A stretch of DNA of 34,112 nt from Endomicrobiia bacterium (GTDB lineage Bacteria > Elusimicrobiota > Endomicrobiia > DTEH01), in the NCBI GenBank assembly GCA_025059805.1, contig JANXDG010000083.1:1-34112 (forward strand), given 5' to 3'. The notes below the pieces were generated by a model. The model saw only the letters and a program-made list of their open reading frames with translations, was not told the DNA's origin and did not search any database. Shown one piece after another: positions 27,432 through 34,112 of this stretch; within the stretch, counting starts at the first letter, position 1; each line of letters opens with the position of its first letter. The translations under genes and the position numbers were made by a program.

Positions 27432-27465
27432 TTGAAAAACCAAGGAGAAACCGACCCCGCGTCGG
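27432..27465 (-). repeat. Dispersed two-part palindromic repeat, copy C (inverted)
   Basis: On the minus strand it reads CCGACGCGGGGTCGG, spacer TTTCTCC, then TTGGTTTTTCAA. It starts 8 bases after the RAYT stop and is the mirror of copy B, so the transposase gene is bracketed by inverted copies. On the + strand a GGAG tetranucleotide sits 3 bases before the palindrome, reminiscent of the GGAG/GTAG foot of proteobacterial REPs. Confidence 0.78.
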
Positions 27466-27478
27466 AAAGATAAGGAAG

Positions 27479-28396
27479 ATGAAAGGAAGAGTGTTTTCAG
27501 TAAATGTTGGAAAACAAAAGGGTGAAGTTAAACATCCAGAAGACAAAATTATTTTAATTGAAAATTACGGCGTTAAAGGTGACTGCCATGCACAACAAAA
27601 TTCAACAAAACAAGTAAGTTTACTTTCGTGGGAACGGATGAACGAAGAATTTTTTTGTTTACGAAAAGAAGTAGATATTAAACCAGGTGTGTTTGCTGAA
27701 AATATAACAACTGAAAATATTGATTTGCGTTTGTTAAAAATTGGTGATAAACTTAAAATAAACGAAGTTTTGTTAGAAATCTCAGAAATTGGCAAAAAAT
27801 GTCACAACTACTGCGAAATTTATAAAAAAGTAGGAAAATGTCTAATGCCAAAGGAAGGTATTTTTGCAAGAGTCATCAAAGGTGGTGAAGTTAAAAAAGG
27901 TGATACAATAAAAGTAATTCCTAAAATAGATGTTGGAGTGATAACTATAAGCGATAGCTGTTATTTAGGCAAAAGAGAGGATGAGAGTGGTAAATATATA
28001 AAAGAAAAATCACTACAGTTAGGTTGGAATGTGATAAACTACACTATAATTCCCGACGATATAGAAAAAATAAAGGAAAAACTTATAGAATTTTGTTCAT
28101 CTTGTGATTTAATTTTAACAACAGGAGGAACTGGTATCACACAAAGGGACCTCACACCAGAAGCAACAAAACAAGTGATAGAAAAAGAGCTACCCGGAAT
28201 AAATGAAATTTTACGAATCAAAGGTTTTGAAAAAACACCGTCTTCAGTAATTTCAAGAGGTCTTGCAGGAATTAGAAATAAAACATTAATAATAAACCTA
28301 CCTGGCAGCTTAAATGCTACAAAAGATGCGTTTGAAGTTTTACCAGATGTAATACTACATGCAATTGAGATGTTAAGAGAGTTTCCACATAATTAA
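27479..28396 (+). CDS. MOSC domain-MogA/MoaB fusion for molybdopterin metabolism
   Basis: Two domains are joined. Residues 1 to about 145 are a MOSC domain (VFSVNVGKQKGEVKHP, GVKGDCHAQ, GVFAENITTENIDL, and the conserved Cys in EIGKKCHNYCEIYK), of the sulfur-carrier/Moco-binding superfamily. Residues about 155-305 are a MogA/MoaB domain (VGVITISDSCYLGKREDESG, LILTTGGTGITQRDLTPEAT, and LIINLPGSLNATKDAFEVL), which adenylates molybdopterin before metal insertion. Such fusions are known in anaerobes. It lies directly upstream of the formate dehydrogenase subunits, matching a role in their Mo/W cofactor. Confidence 0.88.
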   Translation: MKGRVFSVNVGKQKGEVKHPEDKIILIENYGVKGDCHAQQNSTKQVSLLSWERMNEEFFCLRKEVDIKPGVFAENITTENIDLRLLKIGDKLKINEVLLEISEIGKKCHNYCEIYKKVGKCLMPKEGIFARVIKGGEVKKGDTIKVIPKIDVGVITISDSCYLGKREDESGKYIKEKSLQLGWNVINYTIIPDDIEKIKEKLIEFCSSCDLILTTGGTGITQRDLTPEATKQVIEKELPGINEILRIKGFEKTPSSVISRGLAGIRNKTLIINLPGSLNATKDAFEVLPDVILHAIEMLREFPHN

Positions 28397-28416
28397 AATT
28401 TTTCTAACAAAAGTTT

Positions 28417-28866
28417 ATGGAAGAAAAATTAAAAGAAATTATAGATGTCATTCGTATAAACAAATTATCATACCTTGAGATACTTCAATTACTTCAAGAA
28501 AAGTTTAATTTTGTGCCAATGGATTATCTTAATAAAATTTGTGAAATGTTAGAAATACCTAAAAGCAAAATCTACGGTATCTTAACTTTTTATTCTCAGT
28601 TTTCTACGAATGAACGGGGAAAGTATTTAATTCGTATATGTGATGGTACTGCTTGTCATGTGAAAGGTGCAACTAAACTTATTGAAATGTTAAAAAGAAA
28701 TTACCATCTTGAAGATGGGAAAACTACACAAGATAAAAAGTTTACATTACAGGTTGTTGCATGTCTTGGTGGTTGTTTTTTAGCACCTGTATGTATGATA
28801 AACTCTCACTACCATGGAAGTTTAGATGAAAACAAATTAAAAAACATTCTTGAAAGTTTAAAATGA
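28417..28866 (+). CDS. NuoE-like [2Fe-2S] subunit of formate dehydrogenase complex
   Basis: This 149-aa thioredoxin-like ferredoxin matches NuoE/HndA-type subunits of NAD-linked hydrogenases and formate dehydrogenases. The N-terminal helical part shows YLEILQLLQEKFNFVP and IYGILTFYSQFS. The four cluster ligands are CDGTAC and CLGGC in ACLGGCFLAPVCMIN, with spacing typical of the family. Its role would be to pass electrons between the NuoF-like flavoprotein and other centres. The stop overlaps the next gene's ATG (ATGA), so the subunits are made in coupled order. Confidence 0.9.
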   Translation: MEEKLKEIIDVIRINKLSYLEILQLLQEKFNFVPMDYLNKICEMLEIPKSKIYGILTFYSQFSTNERGKYLIRICDGTACHVKGATKLIEMLKRNYHLEDGKTTQDKKFTLQVVACLGGCFLAPVCMINSHYHGSLDENKLKNILESLK

Positions 28867-30705
28867 CAACAAAATTTAACAGCATCTCTGAATTTACTGA
28901 GTATTGCAAAAAGTTAAAAACTACAATTGATAATAGAATAAAAATAAAAGTTTGTATCACAGGTTGTAGAGCAGCTGGTGCAATTGAAGTGTATGAAAAA
29001 TTTAAACAAAGTATTTCTAACAATAAAGATATTAAACTTATCCCTACAGGATGTCAGAAATTTTGTTCTGGCGGCCCTTTAATTAAAGTTGAATTTGACA
29101 CTAAAGAAGTATTTTATCAAAAAGTCACAGTAAACGATGTTGAACGAATTTTACAATCAGTGTATAAAAAACAAATACTTGACGACCTTGTTGTGAAAGA
29201 TGAAAGTTTTTTTAAAAACCAAACATTCAAAGTGCTTAAACTTTGTGGTGAGATAGACCCACTTAGTATTGAAGATTATATAGCAAATGGTGGTTTTTTA
29301 TCTTTTTTAGAAGTTCTTCAACATTACACTTCAGAAAAAGTTATCAATGAACTTAAAAAATCCAAACTTAGAGGCAGAGGTGGCGCTGGATTTCCAACTT
29401 ACCTTAAATGGGAGATAGTAAAAAATCAAACTTCTAATGAGAAATTCATAATCTGCAACGGTGACGAAGGCGACCCTGGCGCGTTTATGGACAGAACTTT
29501 ACTTGAAGGTGTGCCGTTTCAAGTAATTGAAGGTATGCTTATCTGTGGATATACTGTTGGTGCTAAAAAAAGGTTATTTTTATATCCGTGCTGAATATCC
29601 GATTGCAGTTGAACATATTCAGAAAGCATTAGAAGTATGTTATAACTTAGGTCTTTGTGGAAGAAACATTTTAGGGACAAATTTTAATTTTGATATAGAA
29701 CTTAAGAAAGGAGCAGGAGCGTTTGTCTGTGGAGAAGAAACAGCTTTAATCGCCTCTATAGAAGGCAAACGCGGTATGCCAAAACCACGCCCACCATTCC
29801 CTGCAGAAAAAGGATTGTATGGCAGTCCCACTTGTGTAAACAATGTTGAAACTTTTGTAAATATCCCAATAATAATCAATGAAGGTGCTGAAAATTTTGC
29901 AAAGTTGGGGACAGAAAAAAGTGGTGGCACAAAAATTTTCTCCCTTGCAGGGAAAACTAAAAACACAGGCCTTGTTGAGGTTCCGTTAGGTATACCACTT
30001 GCTAAAATTGTATATGATATTGGTGGTGGCGCTTTAAATGGTAGAAAAATTAAAGGTGTTCAAACAGGTGGACCTTCAGGTGGTTGTATCCCTGTTGAAT
30101 TTTTCAATACACCAGTTGATTACGAAACTTTTGCTGAGTTAGGTTCAATTATGGGTTCTGGTGGGATGATCGTGATTGATGACACAGTTTGTATTGTAGA
30201 ACTTGCACGGTATTTTACTGAATTTGTCCAGAAAGAATCTTGTGGCAAATGTGTCCCTTGTAGAATAGGAACAAAAAGAATGCTTGAAATACTTGAAAAA
30301 ATTACAAAAGCTAAAGCTGAAGTTGAAGATTTAACAACACTTGAAATGTTAGGTAATTACATAAAAGAGACAAGTTTATGCGGCCTGGGACAGACAGCAC
30401 CTAACCCTGTCTTAACCACAATAAAATACTTTAGAGATGAATATATCGCACATATTGTAGATAAAATATGTCCAGCAGCAGTATGTAAAGAGTTAATAGA
30501 ATACTATATTGAACCTACAAAATGTGTAGGATGTACTGTTTGTCTTAAAAACTGTCCTGTTGAAGCAATTGAAGGTAAAACAAAACAAACACACAAAATA
30601 AATATACTAAAATGTATAAAATGTGGAATATGTTTTACTTTATGTAAATACAAGGCTATCACAGTAAAACAAGCAACAATCTATGCAACAGAAAATAAAA
30701 ATTGA
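28863..30705 (+). CDS. NuoF-like NADH-binding flavo-iron-sulfur subunit, split by a frameshift
   Basis: Two ORFs (28863-29594 and the frame of 29527-30705) together make one HydB/HndC/NuoF-type subunit of about 613 aa. The first encodes an N-terminal [2Fe-2S] thioredoxin-like domain ([17 protein letters not shown]), then FMN-binding [14 protein letters not shown] and the NADH-binding [15 protein letters not shown]. The second continues in +1 frame with [29 protein letters not shown], the [4Fe-4S] site [13 protein letters not shown] and a C-terminal 2[4Fe-4S] ferredoxin ([23 protein letters not shown]). The break is at A7 (29565-29571); six As would restore the frame. It could be a sequencing error, transcript slippage or real damage. 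The enzyme would couple NAD(H), possibly with ferredoxin, to formate. Confidence 0.85.
29565..29571 (+). other. A7 homopolymer at the NuoF-like frameshift
   Basis: GCT-AAA-AAA-A-GGT-TAT: one extra A shifts the frame. Removing it yields the conserved [15 protein letters not shown]. As read, the first ORF ends 22 bases after the run at TGA. Confidence 0.85.
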
Positions 30706-33397
30706 AATAGACGGTAAACAAATAATTACACAACAAGAAAAAACAATACTTGAAGTTGCACAAGAAAACGGTATTGAGATACCACATCTATGTAGTGACA
30801 ACAGATTACTGCCATATGGCGCATGTAGGTTATGTATAGTTGAAGTTGAAGGTGAAAAAAAACCTGTTGCTTCGTGTTGCTATCCTGTATATGATGGGAT
30901 GAAAGTTTTTACAAATACCAAAAAAATTCAAGAATTAAGAAAAATAACACTTGAACTTCTTATTTCAGACCATCCACTGGATTGCATAATTTGTGAGAAA
31001 TCTGGCGAGTGTTTACTTGAGAAATATGCATATGAGTACGGAATAAAAGAAGTAAAATTTACAGGTGAAAAAAGCAAAAGAACACAAAAAGATGGTACAC
31101 CATTTATAATTAGAGATTACAACAAATGTATCTTATGTGGTATGTGTGTTAGAGTTTGTAGTGAAATTGTAAGCAGTGACGCTATTGATTATAAAAATCG
31201 TGGATTTAATGTTGAAATAATATCTGGGTTTGATGAACCATTAAAAGATACAGAATGTATCTTTTGTGGAAACTGTATAGAGGTATGTCCTGTAGGTGCG
31301 TTAAGAGAAATCTCTGCTGAAAGAAAAGGAAGAAGTTGGGAATATAAAAAAGTAGAATCTGTTTGTCCTTATTGCGGTGTTGGCTGTGGTGTTGTAGTTT
31401 ATGTAAAAGACAATCAAATAGTAAAAATAAAAGGACAAAAAGACAGTCCAGTCAACAAAGGGTTTTTATGTATTAAAGGTAAATTTGGGTTTGATTATGT
31501 TCATTCTGAATCTCGTCTTAAAACACCTCTTATAAAACAAAATGGGAAATTTATAGAAACTTCTTGGCAGGAAGCTGTTGAAGTTATATATCAAAAACTT
31601 AAATTTTACAAAGAGACCTACGGAGCTGACTCTATCGCAGCAATTGCTTCAGCAAAGTGTACAAACGAAGAAAACTATTTGTTTCAAAAATTTTTCCGTG
31701 TTGTTATAAAAACAAACAATATTGACCATTGTGCACGGTTATGTCATGCACCTTCAGTAGTTGCATTAAACGAAACTTTAGGTTCTGCTGCTATGTCAAA
31801 CTCGCTTGAAGAAATTGAGAAGTATTCAGACTGTATTATAGTTGTAGGAACAAATGTTTCTGAAACACAACCTGTAACTTTTTACAGGATAAAAAAAGCA
31901 AAAAATAGAGGTGCTAAACTTATAGTTATAGATCCTCGCAGGATTGACCTTGCAAAAATTGCTGATGTTTATATTCAACCACGCTACGGAAGCGATATTG
32001 TTGTGTTTAACGCACTTGCAAAAATTATTGTCGATGAAAAACTTTATAATGAAGAATTTATTAGCCTTCAAGTTGAAGGGTTTGATGAGTTCAAACAATA
32101 TATAGAAAAATTTGATTTATCAGAAGTTGAAAAAATTGCAAATGTTAAAATTGAAGATTTAAGGAAAGTTGCACAACTTTACGCAAAATCTACCACAAGT
32201 ATAATTTTGTGGTCTATGGGAATAACACAACATACTACTGGAACAGAAACTGTTTTCGCAATATCCAACTTAGCTTTACTTACAGGACAAGTTGGTAAAA
32301 AAGGTTCAGGTCTTGCACCTTTACGAGGACAAAATAATGTCCAAGGTGCTTGTGATATGGGGTGTCTACCAAGTTTTTATCCTGGATATAATAAAGTGAT
32401 AGATAAAACTACAATAGAAAAATTTGAAACTTTCTGGAATGAAAAAGGTTTACCAGACAAACCAGGTCTTACTATGACAGAAATGTTTGAAAATATAAAC
32501 ACTGGTAAAATAAAAGCTATGTATATTCTTGGTGAAATGCCACTTATAGCTGAACCTGACACATCAAATTTAAGAAAGTCGTTAGAAAAATTAGATTTTC
32601 TTGTTGTACAAGATATATTTTTTACTGAAGTATGTGAATATGCTGATGTTGTATTACCTGCATTGTGCTCTTATGAAAAAGAAGGAACTTTTACTAATAC
32701 AGAACGACGAGTACAAGCTATACAAAAATGTGTTGAAAACAAAACTTTAGCAAAAACTGACTGGGAAATAATACAACTTATAGCAAACAGGTTTGGCTAC
32801 AACTGGAACTACAAAACGGTCTGGGATATACTTGAAGAGATAAACAGCACAGTTGAGATTTATAAAGGAATTACACCGAAAAGATTACTTTCTAAAGAAA
32901 AAATTCAGTGGCCCTGTCCTTCTGAAGACCATCCTGGAACTGAAACTCTACATATAGGAAAGTTTAAACGAGGAAAAGGACTGCTTAAAATTGTAACCTA
33001 CAAACCACCAGCGGAACTTCCCGACGAAGAATATCCGTTTTTACTCACTACAGGGCGAATCCTTCAAGAATATCATTCAAGAACAATGACATCAAAAGTT
33101 AAAGGATTAAAAGAAATCGTAAAAGAGCCGTATTTTATTATGAACAAAACTGATGCTGAAAAATTAAAAATTAACGAATCAGATACTGTAAAAATTGTCT
33201 CACGCAGAGGAACTGTAGTATTGAAAGCAAAACTAAGCAACAACATTCAGCAAGGAACAATTTTTATACCATTTCATTTCTACGCCAATATCCTAACACA
33301 TTCAGAACTTGACAAGTATTCAAAAACACCTGAGTTTAAAGTTTGCGCCTGTAGGCTAATCCCGGCAAATTCCGACGCTGGGACGGAATCAGGTTGA
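30683..33397 (+). CDS. fdhA: Formate dehydrogenase catalytic subunit with NuoG-like N-terminus
   Basis: This 904-aa molybdopterin oxidoreductase interconverts CO2 and formate. The N-terminal part has a [2Fe-2S] ferredoxin ([14 protein letters not shown]), a His-ligated [4Fe-4S] ([14 protein letters not shown]) and two [4Fe-4S] sites ([22 protein letters not shown]). The MopB domain begins with CPYCGVGC. The active-site Cys354 followed by His lies in [10 protein letters not shown], where many acetogens use selenocysteine. The C-terminal dinucleotide-binding domain includes [17 protein letters not shown]. It overlaps the NuoF-like gene by 23 bases. The last residues ([10 protein letters not shown]) come from repeat copy D. 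With NuoE/F neighbours it is probably NAD(P)-linked, perhaps electron-bifurcating. Confidence 0.93.
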   Translation: MQQKIKIEIDGKQIITQQEKTILEVAQENGIEIPHLCSDNRLLPYGACRLCIVEVEGEKKPVASCCYPVYDGMKVFTNTKKIQELRKITLELLISDHPLDCIICEKSGECLLEKYAYEYGIKEVKFTGEKSKRTQKDGTPFIIRDYNKCILCGMCVRVCSEIVSSDAIDYKNRGFNVEIISGFDEPLKDTECIFCGNCIEVCPVGALREISAERKGRSWEYKKVESVCPYCGVGCGVVVYVKDNQIVKIKGQKDSPVNKGFLCIKGKFGFDYVHSESRLKTPLIKQNGKFIETSWQEAVEVIYQKLKFYKETYGADSIAAIASAKCTNEENYLFQKFFRVVIKTNNIDHCARLCHAPSVVALNETLGSAAMSNSLEEIEKYSDCIIVVGTNVSETQPVTFYRIKKAKNRGAKLIVIDPRRIDLAKIADVYIQPRYGSDIVVFNALAKIIVDEKLYNEEFISLQVEGFDEFKQYIEKFDLSEVEKIANVKIEDLRKVAQLYAKSTTSIILWSMGITQHTTGTETVFAISNLALLTGQVGKKGSGLAPLRGQNNVQGACDMGCLPSFYPGYNKVIDKTTIEKFETFWNEKGLPDKPGLTMTEMFENINTGKIKAMYILGEMPLIAEPDTSNLRKSLEKLDFLVVQDIFFTEVCEYADVVLPALCSYEKEGTFTNTERRVQAIQKCVENKTLAKTDWEIIQLIANRFGYNWNYKTVWDILEEINSTVEIYKGITPKRLLSKEKIQWPCPSEDHPGTETLHIGKFKRGKGLLKIVTYKPPAELPDEEYPFLLTTGRILQEYHSRTMTSKVKGLKEIVKEPYFIMNKTDAEKLKINESDTVKIVSRRGTVVLKAKLSNNIQQGTIFIPFHFYANILTHSELDKYSKTPEFKVCACRLIPANSDAGTESG

Positions 33398-33405
33398 TTT
33401 TTCAA
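33372..33405 (+). repeat. Dispersed two-part palindromic repeat, copy D (within fdhA 3' end)
   Basis: CCGACGCTGGGACGG matches copy A at 13 of 15 bases, with compensating flanks that make TTCCG/CGGAA pairable. Spacer AATCAGG and then TTGATTTTTCAA keep the same 15-7-12 layout. The second element sits in a perfect 7-bp hairpin (AGGTTGA-TTTT-TCAACCT, 33391-33408), and the fdhA stop codon TGA is within it. No T-run follows, so it is not a clear intrinsic terminator. Confidence 0.7.
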
Positions 33406-33417
33406 CCTATTCCCAAA

Positions 33418-33439
33418 CCCGCATCGGGAACATCGGGAA
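33418..33439 (+). repeat. Short GC-rich tandem repeat after copy D
   Basis: CATCGGGAA occurs twice in tandem (33422-33430 and 33431-33439), preceded by CCCG that can pair with the first CGGG. It sits in the otherwise gene-free gap between fdhA and the radical SAM gene, and may be a degraded relative of the dispersed repeat. Confidence 0.5.
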
Positions 33440-33470
33440 GTAGAGTGGTGGGAAAGGTTGGGAAGATGAG

Positions 33471-34112
33471 ATGGGTAAGTTAATACTTTTATTTTTACTA
33501 ACATTTTCTACTATGACTTCTACTCAACAGCTGCCAAAAAACACCTTAAAAGAAGCAATGTTTTACAAGACAATCCACACAAACAAAATCCAATGTGAAT
33601 TATGTTTTAGAAGATGTATAATTGATGAAGATAAACGCGGGTTTTGCCGTATAAGAGAAAACCAAAACGGAAAACTCTACTCTCTTGTGTATGGCAAACC
33701 TGTAGGACTCCAAATTGACCCCATAGAACTTGAACCAATGTATCACTTAATCCCCGGACATAAAAACCTTTGTGTATATACGGCAAGTTGTAACTTCCGT
33801 TGTAAACACTGTCATAACTGGCACATCACACAAAGAACTTTTGAAGAACTACCACACAAAAGCTACACCCCACAAGAAGTAGTTAATCAGGCAATAAAAG
33901 CTGGTTGTAAATCTATCTCTCACAGTATAAATGAACCAACAGTTTTTTACGAATATATGTTAGATATAGCGAAAATAGCAAAACAGAAAGGTCTTAAGGT
34001 TTTGTTTCATACAAATGGTTCTATAAATCCTGAACCTCTAAAAGAAATACTTAAATATGTAGATGCAGTAACTGTTGACTTAAAAGGTTTTAATAAAAAA
34101 TTTTATTCTGAA
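33471..34112 (+). CDS. AmrS-like radical SAM protein (3' end beyond window)
   Basis: The frame stays open to the window edge, so the ORF track missed it. The protein matches the radical SAM member of the AmmeMemoRadiSam set (related to pyruvate-formate-lyase activases): an N-terminal Cys motif CELCFRRC with GFCRIRE, then the [4Fe-4S]/SAM motif Cys107-Cys111-Cys114 in SCNFRCKHCHNW, and INEPTVFYEYM, LFHTNGSINPEPL, and VDLKGFN. Function in this family is not established. Oddly, the ATG chosen gives a hydrophobic leader (MGKLILLFLLTFSTMTSTQQ) like a signal peptide; starting instead at the internal Met (33513 or 33558) would remove it. It lies 73 bases after fdhA. Confidence 0.82.
   Translation, partial: MGKLILLFLLTFSTMTSTQQLPKNTLKEAMFYKTIHTNKIQCELCFRRCIIDEDKRGFCRIRENQNGKLYSLVYGKPVGLQIDPIELEPMYHLIPGHKNLCVYTASCNFRCKHCHNWHITQRTFEELPHKSYTPQEVVNQAIKAGCKSISHSINEPTVFYEYMLDIAKIAKQKGLKVLFHTNGSINPEPLKEILKYVDAVTVDLKGFNKKFYSE

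Noticed and set aside
29565-29594. Programmed -1 ribosomal frameshift at A7
   Set aside because: The downstream coding frame is +1 relative to the upstream one, so a -1 slip would give KVIFISVLN-like nonsense instead of [10 protein letters not shown].
33391-33408. Intrinsic terminator after fdhA
   Set aside because: The 7-bp hairpin is perfect, but no run of T follows and it overlaps the stop codon; it is better explained as part of repeat copy D.
1-34112. CRISPR arrays, tRNA, rRNA, prophage or integrative element
   Set aside because: I found no regularly spaced direct repeats, no cloverleaf I could defend, and no integrase or phage structural gene.

Overview
The window is 34 kb of AT-rich, densely packed bacterial DNA. 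Every gene I can support lies on the + strand, many with 1-4 base stop/start overlaps (ATGA or GTGA). The gene set is bacterial: MEP-pathway ispE, GrpE/DnaK, SpoVG, DapB and AccD. It also suggests an anaerobe using the methyl branch of the Wood-Ljungdahl pathway: formate dehydrogenase, formate-tetrahydrofolate ligase, an AcsE-type methyltransferase, a CooC-type nickel ATPase and an acetate kinase homologue. I think of an uncultured acetogen-like or fermentative bacterium from an AT-rich candidate phylum (Omnitrophota or Elusimicrobiota style). That placement is an inference from gene content, not a demonstration.

Region 1 (1-5136) holds the 3' part of a HIT-family hydrolase, a tiny Arg/Lys-rich protein, a uridine phosphorylase-like enzyme, a nitrilase-superfamily amidohydrolase, grpE and dnaK. 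A small ORF after dnaK is interrupted by an in-frame TAG. Region 2 (5209-10874) is housekeeping: dapB, an FAH-family enzyme, a large TPR protein, ispE, spoVG and purB. Region 3 (10861-16126) is membrane and signalling: an Ig-like surface protein, a CHASE2 class III cyclase, a DUF3307 membrane protein, an orphan ABC-2-type permease and a membrane-anchored TPR protein. Region 4 (16130-21774) holds accD, argG, a DUF1116 (AllG/YlbE-like) protein, cooC and a TrpB2-type tryptophan synthase beta chain.

Region 5 (21824-33397) is the one-carbon and energy locus. It contains a macrodomain protein, an acetate kinase homologue, acsE, mobA, fhs, a RAYT-like transposase, a MOSC-MogA fusion, and NuoE-like, NuoF-like and FdhA subunits of a probable NAD(P)-coupled formate dehydrogenase. 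The genes fit together as CO2 to formate (Fdh, whose Mo/W-pterin cofactor would need MobA and MogA), to formyl-THF (Fhs), and later methyl-THF to a corrinoid protein (AcsE), with CooC maturing a CODH not seen here. The window ends inside an AmrS-like radical SAM gene.

The strongest unexplained signal is a dispersed two-part repeat found four times: a 15-base GC-rich palindrome (CCGACGCGGGGTCGG type), a 7-base spacer, then a 12-base TTGATTTTTCAA-like element. Two copies flank the RAYT-like transposase in inverted orientation, one follows trpB2, and one forms the 3' end of fdhA. This looks like a REP/RAYT system outside its classical hosts. The second notable signal is a one-base frameshift at an A7 run in the NuoF-like gene. 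I see no rRNA, tRNA, CRISPR array, riboswitch or confident promoter.
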